This document shows positions 26,396 to 33,651 of a stretch of 64,000 nt of DNA, one piece after another. Origin of the DNA: an uncultured Bacteroidales bacterium (GTDB lineage: Bacteria; Bacteroidota; Bacteroidia; Bacteroidales; UBA932); assembly GCA_900541925.1 (NCBI GenBank), contig UQMB01000002.1, forward strand, positions 162,893 through 226,892, given 5' to 3'. A program made the translations under genes and the position numbers. Position 1 is the first letter of the stretch. Each line of letters opens with the position of its first letter. Under the pieces are notes generated by a model. That model saw only the letters and a program-made list of their open reading frames with translations. It did not search any database and had not been told where the DNA came from.

Positions 26396-26430
26396 TTCCG
26401 TACGAGAAACCCCAACTTACTCGTACAGAA
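26396..26430. repeat. Palindrome 2, related to palindrome 1
   Basis: TTCCGTACGAG (26396-26406) pairs with CTCGTACAGAA (26420-26430) with one mismatch. The left arm and loop start GTACGAGAAACCCC resemble GTACGGGAAACCCC of palindrome 1, and the G-to-A change on the left is matched by C-to-T on the right. Confidence 0.6.
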
Positions 26431-26502
26431 CCGGCATCTCCGATCGGGAGTCTTCTCAACTGCGGGCGGCAGGGAAAGTGGTAAGCCTGGCAGCCCCCGG
26501 AA

Positions 26503-26832
26503 TCACCTCTCGTAGACAGCCTTGTTGTTCTCCGACTCCCAGATCTCGACTTTGTAGCAGTTGGGGGTGCAGTCGCACATCCACCGGGCAAGATTCTCGG
26601 CGGTGGGGCTGAACGGCAGGACCTCGTTGAGATTCTTGTGGTCTATCTTCTCCATTATGTTGCGCTTGATCAGAGTGAAGTCGGTGACCATGCCGTCTTC
26701 ATCCAGAGTCTCTGACTTGCAATGCACTATCACTATCCAGTTGTGCCCGTGGAGAGCCTCGCATTTGCTCCCCCGGTCCGTCGTCACATAATGTGCGGCG
26801 GACACTTCAAACCTTTTGCTGACGTAATACAT
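26503..26832 (-). CDS. queD: 6-carboxy-5,6,7,8-tetrahydropterin synthase QueD
   Basis: A 109-residue enzyme of the PTPS/QueD family that converts 7,8-dihydroneopterin triphosphate to 6-carboxytetrahydropterin, the second step of queuosine/preQ0 synthesis. Zinc ligands are His14 (SAAH) and His28 and His30 (LHGHNW); the catalytic cysteine is Cys24 in CEALHGH. The substrate-binding PTAENLARW follows, and a C-terminal VEIWESENN supplies the conserved Glu. The length is normal for short QueD proteins. It lies 42 bp downstream of metY with the solo repeat E between them. The other que genes are not in this window. Confidence 0.93.
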   Translation of the reverse strand: MYYVSKRFEVSAAHYVTTDRGSKCEALHGHNWIVIVHCKSETLDEDGMVTDFTLIKRNIMEKIDHKNLNEVLPFSPTAENLARWMCDCTPNCYKVEIWESENNKAVYER

Positions 26833-26844
26833 AACTTATCCTAA

Positions 26845-26878
26845 TGTAAGCGGCAACTTATTTTTTAACGATTACTAA
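26845..26878 (-). repeat. Minimal derivative of the palindromic repeat, copy E
   Basis: A 34-bp remnant consisting of the GTT-end (on the minus strand TTAGTAATCGTTAAAAAATA, then AGTTGC) joined to the outer bases of the other end (CGCTTAC). The whole internal part is missing. It occupies most of the gap between metY and queD and includes the metY stop codon TAG. Confidence 0.7.
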
Positions 26879-28173
26879 GCAGCGGCGATGGCGTCGCGGA
26901 TGTCTGCAATGATATCATCCGGATCCTCAAGACCGACAGAAAGACGCACAAGGTCCGGAGCCACCCCGGCCTCACGCAGCTGCTCGTCGCTCATCTGCCT
27001 GTGCGTATGGGACGCAGGATGCAGGATGCAGGTGTAGCAGTCCGCCACATGAGTCTCTATCGTGATCAGCCTGAGCTTGTCCATGAAAGACGAGGTGAAT
27101 TCGCGGACATCGCGTCCAGCGGCCGGCTTAAGGCCGAAGCACATCACCCCGCAGCTCCCATCCGGCATATACTTCTGCTGGAGCTTGTGGTCCGGTGAGG
27201 ATTCGAGTTCGGGGAAATTCACCCAAGCCACTGAGGGAGCGGCCTCCAGGAAACGGGCAACTTTCAGGGCCGAGGCGCTGTGCCGCGGCATCCTCACCTG
27301 CAAGGTCTGGAGACCCAGCCCGAGATAAAAGGCATTCTGTGGAGACTGGATCGAGCCGAGGTCGCGCATGAGGGTCGTCGTGGCCTTGGTGATATATGCC
27401 AGTTTGCCGAACTTCCGGCTGAAGGTGAGGCCATGATAGGACTCGTCAGGAGTCGTCAGTCCCGGGAACTTGTCAGCGTGCGCGTCCCAGTCGAAATTGC
27501 CGCTGTCCACGATCGCTCCACCGACCTGCACCCCATGACCGTCCATGTATTTGGTCGTGGAATGCGTGACGATGTCGGCGCCCCACTCGATAGGCCTGCA
27601 ATGGACAGGAGTCGGAAAGGTGTTGTCAACAATCAGCGGCACCCCGTGCGAATGCGCAAGACGGGCGAACTTCTCTATGTCCAGGACCCTCACCCCCGGA
27701 TTGGAGAGAGTCTCCCCGAAAACGAGTTTGGTGTTGGGTCTGAACGCCTTGGCTATCTCCTCCTCCGGCGCGTCCTGATCCACGAACGTCACCTCTATGC
27801 CCATCTTGCGGAGCGTGGTGCCGAGAAGGTTGAAGGTACCCCCATAGATGCTGGCCGTGCTGACGATATGTCCGCCGCACTCGCATATATTGAAGCAGGC
27901 GAAGAAGTTGGCCGCCTGGCCAGAAGAGGTCAGCATGGCGGCGACACCGCCTTCAAGAGCCGCTATCCTCGACGCCACATGGTCGTTGGTGGGGTTCTGC
28001 AGGCGGCTATAGAAGTATCCGCCCTCCTCAAGGTCAAACAGACGGGCCATCTGCTCGCTGTTTTCGTATTTGAATGTCGTGCTCTGCACGATAGGAATCT
28101 GCCTGGGCTCCCCTTTTCCGGGGCAATAGCCGGCCTGCACGCAAAGCGTGTCAATCGATGGCTTTCTGCTCAT
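26875..28173 (-). CDS. metY: O-acetylhomoserine sulfhydrylase (MetY-type)
   Basis: A 432-residue PLP enzyme of the Cys/Met metabolism family that makes homocysteine from O-acetylhomoserine and sulfide. Visible features are IPIVQSTTFKYEN, SRLQNPTNDHVASRIAALEGG, SSGQAANFFACFN, the cofactor Asp in PLIVDNTFPTP and the Schiff-base lysine in THSTTKYMDGHG. The length of about 430 separates it from the roughly 380-residue MetB/MetC enzymes. I chose the ATG at 28173 (MSRKPSIDTLCVQAGY); 22 more codons upstream are open but contain the likely promoter. The stop TAG lies inside repeat E. Confidence 0.92.
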   Translation of the reverse strand: MSRKPSIDTLCVQAGYCPGKGEPRQIPIVQSTTFKYENSEQMARLFDLEEGGYFYSRLQNPTNDHVASRIAALEGGVAAMLTSSGQAANFFACFNICECGGHIVSTASIYGGTFNLLGTTLRKMGIEVTFVDQDAPEEEIAKAFRPNTKLVFGETLSNPGVRVLDIEKFARLAHSHGVPLIVDNTFPTPVHCRPIEWGADIVTHSTTKYMDGHGVQVGGAIVDSGNFDWDAHADKFPGLTTPDESYHGLTFSRKFGKLAYITKATTTLMRDLGSIQSPQNAFYLGLGLQTLQVRMPRHSASALKVARFLEAAPSVAWVNFPELESSPDHKLQQKYMPDGSCGVMCFGLKPAAGRDVREFTSSFMDKLRLITIETHVADCYTCILHPASHTHRQMSDEQLREAGVAPDLVRLSVGLEDPDDIIADIRDAIAAA

Positions 28174-28194
28174 TGTTCTCTGTACGATTTGCGG

Positions 28195-28202
28195 CAAAGT
28201 TA
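28195..28202 (-). promoter_or_regulatory. -7 box upstream of metY
   Basis: TAACTTTG on the minus strand, 21 bases before the chosen metY ATG. No clear -33 TTTG is seen at the expected distance. Confidence 0.45.
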
Positions 28203-28255
28203 AGCCTTTTTTAGAAGTTGTTTTGAATTTATTTGTCATAAATCAAAACAAGCTC

Positions 28256-28348
28256 TTAGTCGTCCGCAAGAATTTCAAGTCCGAGATCATCGATGAGGCA
28301 CTCGATTTCAGCAGAATTCTCAATCCAGTTTTTGATTTCCTTTGACAT
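28256..28348 (-). CDS. Possible 30-residue acidic small protein
   Basis: A short ORF starting MSKEIKNWIENSAEIECLI and ending LEILADD, strongly acidic and probably helical. Support comes from an AAAGAAG stretch 3 bp before the ATG and a perfect -7 box TAACTTTG 22 bp upstream, giving a short leader. It lies between repeat D and metY on the same strand. I do not recognise the family. It could instead be a leader peptide or regulatory RNA ahead of metY, but it contains no run of Cys or Met codons that would suggest attenuation. Confidence 0.5.
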   Translation of the reverse strand: MSKEIKNWIENSAEIECLIDDLGLEILADD

Positions 28349-28370
28349 AACTTCTTTCGTTTTGTTGATG

Positions 28371-28378
28371 CAAAGTTA
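28371..28378 (-). promoter_or_regulatory. -7 box of the 30-codon ORF
   Basis: TAACTTTG on the minus strand, exact to the TAnnTTTG consensus, 22 bp before the small-ORF ATG. The same box reappears before metY. Confidence 0.5.
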
Positions 28379-28415
28379 CGCCCCGGTTTTGTCAACCTTT
28401 GACAATGATGAAAAT

Positions 28416-28580
28416 TTAGTAACCGTTAAAAAATAAGTTGCATCACCTTTGGCAATCTTTTTGGTCAATATTCCTTTTTTCATCAGTCATGTGCCACCGG
28501 CACACTCCTTCTTCAAAAAGAAATCTATCCTCAAAAATCTTTGCCAAATCTGCGGCAACTTATTTTTTGCCGATTACTTA
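28416..28580 (-). repeat. Palindromic intergenic repeat, copy D (full length)
   Basis: A 165-bp copy, best taken as reference. On the minus strand it starts TAAGTAATCGGCAAAAAATA and ends with the inverted TTAGTAACCGTTAAAAAATA. The internal arms TTTGGCAA and TTGCCAAA are exactly complementary, and the apex is TGTGCC-GGT-GGCACA. The first three minus-strand bases (28578-28580) are the stop codon of the WYL regulator. Confidence 0.9.
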
Positions 28581-29534
28581 TTGGAAATATTCTCCGAACT
28601 CCCTCCTCACATACTCCCTGATATACGAGACAAGTTCCGGAGAGTCAAGCGGCAGCACATCCCCGCCGAGCCCCGCGCAGAAGCGGCACACCCCGGCGTA
28701 ATTATAGACCTCCGCGTCCAGCAGCCACGCGCCGTCCTTCCAGGACTGCGGCAAGCTCCCGACAAGCCCCGAAGCATCACCGTCGAGGGGCCTCAGAAAC
28801 TTCTCCGCAAGCGGGTACTCCTCCACGAGCAGGTTCTTGGCCAGCACGCTGAGCAGCAGCCGCACACGCTTCCCCTCTGTCCCGCTCATCCTGAATATGT
28901 CCACCTTCTGCATCCGGTGGGCTTCCTCGGCCTGCCAGCCTTCGTCCAGAACCTCAACCTCCTCTATCCTCGATATCCTGAACACCTTGTTGCGCCCGTC
29001 CTCCAGGTCATAAGCCCAGACGTCGGAGAAGTCGGTGGTAAATCCGAAAGGCTCCACAAGGCGGTCGCGGACGGTGTGGGAATGTCCGGACTCGTAGTTT
29101 TTAAGCACTGCCCGGCACTTCCGCTTTACAGCCTCGGAGAGGGCCTCCACATTGGCCGACATGAAGCGGCGGTCCACAAAATCGGCTATCGAAGTGCTCT
29201 GATAGATGACGGCGAGTTTGGATTTGAGATTGGCTTTCAGCGCATTGCCACGATCGAGCCTGTCCAGCAGGCTGTTCACCAGATACGCCTCCTCCTCTGA
29301 GAAGTATATGAGCCTGTCGAAGTCGGGCGCCTCGGCGGGAAGTTTACCGAGTTTGAAAACACCGCCCGGCAGGCGCGACACGGCAAAGCCCGCCCCCTTG
29401 AACGTGTCTATGTAGCGATAAACCGTGCGCCATGACATGCCGAGTTTCGAGGCCAGTTCGTCGACGCTGTAATTGACGCTCCCCGACATCAGCTTCATCA
29501 GGCGCAGCATCCGCTCTATCTTCGGCTGGTCCAT
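28578..29534 (-). CDS. WYL-domain transcriptional regulator with DeoR-like HTH
   Basis: A 318-residue YafY-type regulator. The N-terminal winged helix is clear in YSVDELASKLGMSWRTVYRYI, followed by a linker and a C-terminal WYL-type ligand-sensing domain (VEPFGFTTDFSDVWAYDLEDG and NKVFRISRIEEVEVL). It starts 3 bp after the rmuC stop, so the two are cotranscribed. WYL proteins often respond to nucleic acids or nucleotides and can govern DNA-repair or defence genes; a link to rmuC is plausible but inferred. Its TAA stop is the first codon of repeat D. Confidence 0.88.
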   Translation of the reverse strand: MDQPKIERMLRLMKLMSGSVNYSVDELASKLGMSWRTVYRYIDTFKGAGFAVSRLPGGVFKLGKLPAEAPDFDRLIYFSEEEAYLVNSLLDRLDRGNALKANLKSKLAVIYQSTSIADFVDRRFMSANVEALSEAVKRKCRAVLKNYESGHSHTVRDRLVEPFGFTTDFSDVWAYDLEDGRNKVFRISRIEEVEVLDEGWQAEEAHRMQKVDIFRMSGTEGKRVRLLLSVLAKNLLVEEYPLAEKFLRPLDGDASGLVGSLPQSWKDGAWLLDAEVYNYAGVCRFCAGLGGDVLPLDSPELVSYIREYVRREFGEYFQ

Positions 29535-29537
29535 CTC

Positions 29538-30752
29538 CTATTCTTCAGGAAGCGCCTTCACGGGATGCCGGTCGCTGTTGCGCGCACCAAGCTTCATCAG
29601 CTTGCCGGACGTGTTTATTATGCTCTGTCCCTGAGGCGAGAGTTTGAGAAGTCCGCGGTCATACTCGGCCTGAGCCTTCTCAAGCGACTTGCCGACAGCC
29701 TCATAACGCTCCATGAACTGTCCCACCCTGTCGATCATCTCCTCCGCAAGGGCATATACCTTCTCATGGTCACGGGCCTGCGCCACCTGAGTCCAGGTGA
29801 GTTCCACCATCTTCAGCGCGCCATAGAGAGACTGCTCATCGGCGATATAGACATTCTGGTCAGCCGCCTTGCGCCACAAGTCCGGCTCCGCGTTCAGCGC
29901 CGTCCACAGCGCCCCCGTATTCGGAACGAACATGATCACATAGCCCGCGGAGACCTTGGGGGCTTTGACGCAGGAAGAGTAATCCTTGGCCGAAAGTTCC
30001 TTGACATGCTTCTTGAGGCTTTCGAGGTGATTCTTCAGGGCGGCCCTGCGCGCCGGCTCGTCCTCGGCATTGACATAATCGATATATGCCGTCAAGGACA
30101 CTTTCGAATCTATGATGACTTCCCTGCGCTCGTCCAGATGCAGTATGACGTCCGGGCGCAGGTTGCCGTTCACGACGGTCTGCGTGTCGTAGTGAACCCC
30201 GCGTGTGAGTCCCTGCGAAGAGAGGAGTTCCTCGAGTATGGTCTCACCCCAGTCACCCTGGACCTTGCTGCCGTGCTTGAATGCCGCGGCAAGCTCATCG
30301 GCGCTGCGTCTCGCCGCGTCGCTGTGCTCCATCAGGCTCCTTATGCGTTCACGCATCTCCCCGTTGCGCTCGGCCTGCTCCTTGCTGTTCTCGGCCATCG
30401 CCTTGCGGAGCTCGGAGATGTTCTCGCGGAGCGGGTCCACTATGCGCCCCAGGCTCTCCCCGCTCGACTCGGAGAACTCTTTCTGCCTGGCTTTCAACAT
30501 GTCGCCGGTATCGGCCTTGAGCTGCGCGCTCATCTTCGCCACAGTCTCGTCGAAACGCTTCTGCAGCAGCGCCACCGCTTCGTCCTTCTCCGACGATAGC
30601 CTCCGCTCGTACTCCTCCTTGACGGCACGCAGATTGTCCTCCGCCTCATGCCGCACGGCAGCCTCCGCGCCGCGCACGGCGCGCCTGACGAAAAGCAGGG
30701 CCACGAAAGCGCTGAGAGCAAGCCCCGCAACAAATGCCAAAAGAATCTCCAT
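29538..30752 (-). CDS. rmuC: DNA recombination protein RmuC
   Basis: A 404-residue RmuC homologue, a protein that limits recombination at inverted repeats and has a PD-(D/E)XK-type nuclease-like core. It begins with a membrane anchor (about residues 3-23), then a long coiled coil (about 25-150), then the RmuC domain with KVQGDWGETILEELL, LRPDVILHLDERREVIIDSKVSL and YVIMFVPNTGAL. A -7 box TAATTTTG (30759-30766) lies so close to the ATG that the leader would be only a few bases. Confidence 0.93.
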   Translation of the reverse strand: MEILLAFVAGLALSAFVALLFVRRAVRGAEAAVRHEAEDNLRAVKEEYERRLSSEKDEAVALLQKRFDETVAKMSAQLKADTGDMLKARQKEFSESSGESLGRIVDPLRENISELRKAMAENSKEQAERNGEMRERIRSLMEHSDAARRSADELAAAFKHGSKVQGDWGETILEELLSSQGLTRGVHYDTQTVVNGNLRPDVILHLDERREVIIDSKVSLTAYIDYVNAEDEPARRAALKNHLESLKKHVKELSAKDYSSCVKAPKVSAGYVIMFVPNTGALWTALNAEPDLWRKAADQNVYIADEQSLYGALKMVELTWTQVAQARDHEKVYALAEEMIDRVGQFMERYEAVGKSLEKAQAEYDRGLLKLSPQGQSIINTSGKLMKLGARNSDRHPVKALPEE

Positions 30753-30758
30753 ATCCTA

Positions 30759-30766
30759 CAAAATTA
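30759..30766 (-). promoter_or_regulatory. -7 box upstream of rmuC
   Basis: TAATTTTG on the minus strand, 6 bases before the rmuC ATG. It is divergent from the promoter of the YiiX-like gene. Confidence 0.4.
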
Positions 30767-30780
30767 CATAAAACTTTTGT

Positions 30781-30788
30781 TAGATTTG
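30781..30788 (+). promoter_or_regulatory. -7 box of the YiiX-like lipoprotein gene
   Basis: TAGATTTG, exact to TAnnTTTG, 9 bases before the ATG at 30798, so the leader is very short. No convincing -33 box. Confidence 0.45.
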
Positions 30789-30797
30789 CCCTCCGTT

Positions 30798-31463
30798 ATG
30801 AAAAGAAACTCCATCATCTCCGCACTCATCCTGCTCGTCCTCGCAGGGTGTTCCGGACAGAAGCCGGTCACGCCCCGCAGCGGCGACCTGGTATTCGTGG
30901 GCATCCCGATGAACTACAGCCTCGACAGGGGTTCGATGTCAGAAGCCATCAGCGCAGCGACATCCGACAGCACCGGACTCAACCTGATACACGTGGCCAT
31001 ACTGGAAACCGCAGCCAACTCGACCTGGATAATAGACGCCACGATAAAACGGGGCGTGGACAGGCATCCGCTCGACACGTTCATCAGAGACTTCACCCTC
31101 AGGGACGGCACCCTCCCGACATTCATGCTCATGCGTCCCGAGGTGAGCGCGGCCGAGGCGGAACAGTTCGTCCGCAACGCCAAGAAATACCTCGGGCAGC
31201 CGTATGACGTATATTTCCTGCCGGACAACGGAGCCATGTATTGCAGTGAACTCGTGTACAACAGCTACATCACCCCTTCCGGAGAGCGGCTCTTCAGCGA
31301 GGCCCCGATGAATTTCCTCGACAAAGACGGCAACATGCCCCAGTACTGGACTCAGCTCTTCGCCCGCCTGGGAGAGGAAGTGCCGCAGGGCATCCCCGGG
31401 ACCAATCCGCAAAAAATGGCGACAGAGAAAACCCTGTCGCCACTCGAAATCGATCTCAGATAG
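30798..31463 (+). CDS. YiiX-like permuted papain-fold lipoprotein
   Basis: A 221-residue predicted lipoprotein with a signal and lipobox LVLAGC (Cys18), followed by a YiiX/YebB-like permuted NlpC/P60 amidase domain. The likely catalytic residues are His65 in LNLIHVAIL and Cys149 in AMYCSELVYNSY; GDLVFVG and FVRNAKKYLGQPYDVYF are further family features. Such enzymes hydrolyse amide or ester bonds in the envelope; the substrate is not known. I chose the ATG at 30798 because it gives the signal peptide and follows a promoter. An open extension upstream overlaps rmuC and is a shadow. Confidence 0.85.
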   Translation: MKRNSIISALILLVLAGCSGQKPVTPRSGDLVFVGIPMNYSLDRGSMSEAISAATSDSTGLNLIHVAILETAANSTWIIDATIKRGVDRHPLDTFIRDFTLRDGTLPTFMLMRPEVSAAEAEQFVRNAKKYLGQPYDVYFLPDNGAMYCSELVYNSYITPSGERLFSEAPMNFLDKDGNMPQYWTQLFARLGEEVPQGIPGTNPQKMATEKTLSPLEIDLR

Positions 31464-31470
31464 CGCCCGG

Positions 31471-32325
31471 CTATCTCAGCACGCCGCCTATCTCTATCCT
31501 GCAGTCGGCAGGAGCCTTGATGTTCCCGTCGATGATGACGTCATCGCAGCTGTCCGCCTTGATGAACCCGGTGCGCGGGTTCTTGATCGACGGCACTGCG
31601 CCCTTTATGGTGGCGCGGACATCGGAATACTCGAAGGCGAGATCCGCATCCGGCTCGAAAGTGCAGTCCTCAAGCACGAGTGAATCAGCATAGCAGAGCG
31701 GCTGAGTGCCGCCTATGCGGCATCTGACAAGGCGGAGATTCTTGGAATGCCAGCCGAGATATTCCCCGTTGATGAACGAATCATATACTGTCACGTTCTC
31801 CGTCTCCCAGAGGGAATCCTTGCTCTGCAGGTCACTGTCCCGGATCTCGACATTGCGCGCATGCTGGAACGAGTAGTTGCCCTCCAGACGGAAGTTGCGC
31901 ACCTTTATGTCGCTGCAATGCATGAAAATATAGTCAGCCTTGGTGGCGAACACGTTGTCCAGCTCGATGTCGCGGCAGGACCAGAACGTCTCCTGCGCGC
32001 AGTTCATGTTGACATTGCGGAGCCTGATACCCTCCATCTCCCGGAACATCTTGGGCGCGTCCACGATGCAGTCCGTCATCTCGCAGCCGGTACTGTGCCA
32101 GAGCGAGGAGCGCGCACTCTCCGCGAAGTAGCAGTCGCGCACCTTGAAGCGGTCGCAGCACCAGAAGACATACTTGCCCTCGAAACGGCACTTGTAAGCC
32201 TCTATATCAGAAGTCTCCTTGAGCGACGACTCCCCCGGATGAATGGTCACGCCCTCCAGAAAGAGGTCGTGCCGGCAATAAAGGGGGCGTTCACCCCCGA
32301 ATTCCTGGTTAATTATCTCTTGCAT
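31471..32325 (-). CDS. DUF3737 family protein, right-handed beta-helix
   Basis: A 284-residue protein of the DUF3737 family, with about fourteen short repeats typical of a beta-helix (for example YKCRFEGKYVFWCCDRF, RDCYFAESARSSLWHS, NVTVYDSFINGEYLGWHS). The N-terminus RPLYCRHDLFLEGVTIHPGESSLKE is the usual family start. There is no signal peptide, so it should be cytoplasmic. The fold resembles that of polysaccharide-active enzymes, but I see no catalytic motif and no function is established. It has its own promoter and converges on the YiiX-like gene with a 7-bp gap. Confidence 0.88.
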   Translation of the reverse strand: MQEIINQEFGGERPLYCRHDLFLEGVTIHPGESSLKETSDIEAYKCRFEGKYVFWCCDRFKVRDCYFAESARSSLWHSTGCEMTDCIVDAPKMFREMEGIRLRNVNMNCAQETFWSCRDIELDNVFATKADYIFMHCSDIKVRNFRLEGNYSFQHARNVEIRDSDLQSKDSLWETENVTVYDSFINGEYLGWHSKNLRLVRCRIGGTQPLCYADSLVLEDCTFEPDADLAFEYSDVRATIKGAVPSIKNPRTGFIKADSCDDVIIDGNIKAPADCRIEIGGVLR

Positions 32326-32343
32326 AAAAATGAGCGTATCCTG

Positions 32344-32374
32344 CGAAGATACTCAATTTCGCACAATCGGCAAA
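32344..32374 (-). promoter_or_regulatory. Promoter of the DUF3737 gene
   Basis: On the minus strand TTTG (32371-32374) and TATCTTCG (32344-32351) with a 19-bp spacer, one mismatch from the -7 consensus. Confidence 0.6.
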
Positions 32375-32393
32375 ACCCCGCACGGGGAGCAGG

Positions 32394-32425
32394 TTTGCTT
32401 TATTGCCGCCAATCAATTAACTTTG
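32394..32425 (+). promoter_or_regulatory. Promoter of the aminotransferase/acyl-CoA ligase unit
   Basis: TTTG (32394-32397), 20-bp spacer, TAACTTTG (32418-32425). Both boxes are exact, 23 bp before the ATG at 32449. Confidence 0.75.
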
Positions 32426-32448
32426 CGCGGACTAAAATCCTAATATCT

Positions 32449-33651
32449 ATGTCACTGAACATTTCCGACAGGGCGCGTACCATGCCCGCCTCAGCAATCA
32501 GGAAGCTGGTTCCGCTCGCAGACGCGGCCAAGGCTCGCGGCATCAAGGTATACCACCTCAATGTAGGGGCTCCGGACATCAAGTCCCCCGACTGTGCCGT
32601 CAACGCGGTAATGGACAGGTGCAGGACCATGCACCATCTGTCCTACACCAACTCCGCGGGCCTGATGGAACTCCGGGAAGGACTCGTCAACAAATACTAT
32701 AAGAAGATAGGCATCGATATCGAGGTGCCCGAACTGCTCGTGGAAGTGGCCGGAAGCGAGGCGTTCGCCTGCGCGATGCAGATTGCCGCCAACCCGGGAG
32801 ACGAGATCATCGTGGTCGAGCCTTACTATACCAACTACCAGACTTTCGCCTACCTCAACGGCATCACCCTCAAGGCTGTCCACAGCGACATCCGCCAGGG
32901 ATTCGCGATTCCGGACATATCCGAATTCGAGAAAGTCCTCACGGACCGCACCAGGGCAGTGCTCATCAGCAACCCGTGCAACCCGTCCGGCAAACTCTTC
33001 ACCAGAGACGAGATGCTCGCCATCGGCGAATTCTGCCGCAGGCACGACCTCTTCTTCATCTGCGACGAGGTATATCGCGAGTTCTGCTACACCGATGAGC
33101 CGCACTTCTCCGCCCTCAACATCCCGGGCTGCGAGCAGAATGTGATAATGGTGGACTCGGTATCCAAGAGATACAATCTCTGCGGAGCCAGGATAGGCTG
33201 CATCATATCCCACAACAAGGATGTGATGGCCGCCGCGATGAAGTTCGCCCAGTCCCGCCTCTGCCCTCCGGTATTGGGACAGTACGCGGCAATCGGGGCG
33301 CTTGACACGCCGCAGTCATATTTCGATGAGGTCAAGGCCGAATACATAAGGCGCCGCGACTGCGCTGTCAGACGGCTCAACGAGATTCCGGGCGTCTATG
33401 CCCCTACCCCTATGGGAGCGTTCTACGCGGTGGCGGAGCTGCCGGTGGACGACGCGGAGGACTTCGCGAAATGGATGCTGACAGACTTCAGCCTCGACGG
33501 GCAGACCACCATGGTCACGCCGGCCGCCTCTTTCTACACGACCCACGATGCCGGGAAGAAGCACATCCGCCTCGCGTATGTGCTTGAAGTGCCGGAGCTT
33601 GAAAAGGCCCTGCACATACTCGCGGAAGGTCTCGCAAAGTACAGCCGATGA
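32449..33651 (+). CDS. Pyridoxal phosphate-dependent class I/II aminotransferase
   Basis: A 400-residue fold-type I aminotransferase of the aspartate/aromatic group. Landmarks are LNVGAPDIKSPD near the N-terminus, NPCNPSG, CDEVYREFCY and the Schiff-base lysine Lys240 in DSVSKRYNLCGARIG. The start at 32449 follows an excellent promoter; a much longer open frame upstream is antisense to DUF3737. It overlaps the next gene by ATGA. The aromatic operon converges from the other side and lacks an aminotransferase, so this gene may supply that step, but this is inference. Confidence 0.9.
   Translation: MSLNISDRARTMPASAIRKLVPLADAAKARGIKVYHLNVGAPDIKSPDCAVNAVMDRCRTMHHLSYTNSAGLMELREGLVNKYYKKIGIDIEVPELLVEVAGSEAFACAMQIAANPGDEIIVVEPYYTNYQTFAYLNGITLKAVHSDIRQGFAIPDISEFEKVLTDRTRAVLISNPCNPSGKLFTRDEMLAIGEFCRRHDLFFICDEVYREFCYTDEPHFSALNIPGCEQNVIMVDSVSKRYNLCGARIGCIISHNKDVMAAAMKFAQSRLCPPVLGQYAAIGALDTPQSYFDEVKAEYIRRRDCAVRRLNEIPGVYAPTPMGAFYAVAELPVDDAEDFAKWMLTDFSLDGQTTMVTPAASFYTTHDAGKKHIRLAYVLEVPELEKALHILAEGLAKYSR

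Larger units (their letters stand above)
25966..26502. other. Gene-poor stretch downstream of fic
   Basis: No credible coding region is visible in these 537 bases on either strand. The second half holds two neighbouring, related palindromes (26346-26379 and 26396-26430). The first half shows nothing I can name. Confidence 0.5.

Noticed and set aside
31457..31480. Short inverted repeat AGATAG/CTATCT between the YiiX-like and DUF3737 genes as a bidirectional terminator
   Set aside because: The stem is only 6-7 bp and lacks a T-run on either strand.
31747..32448. Upstream extension of the aminotransferase frame
   Set aside because: It is antisense to DUF3737 and contains the promoter of the aminotransferase gene; the conserved N-terminus begins at 32449.
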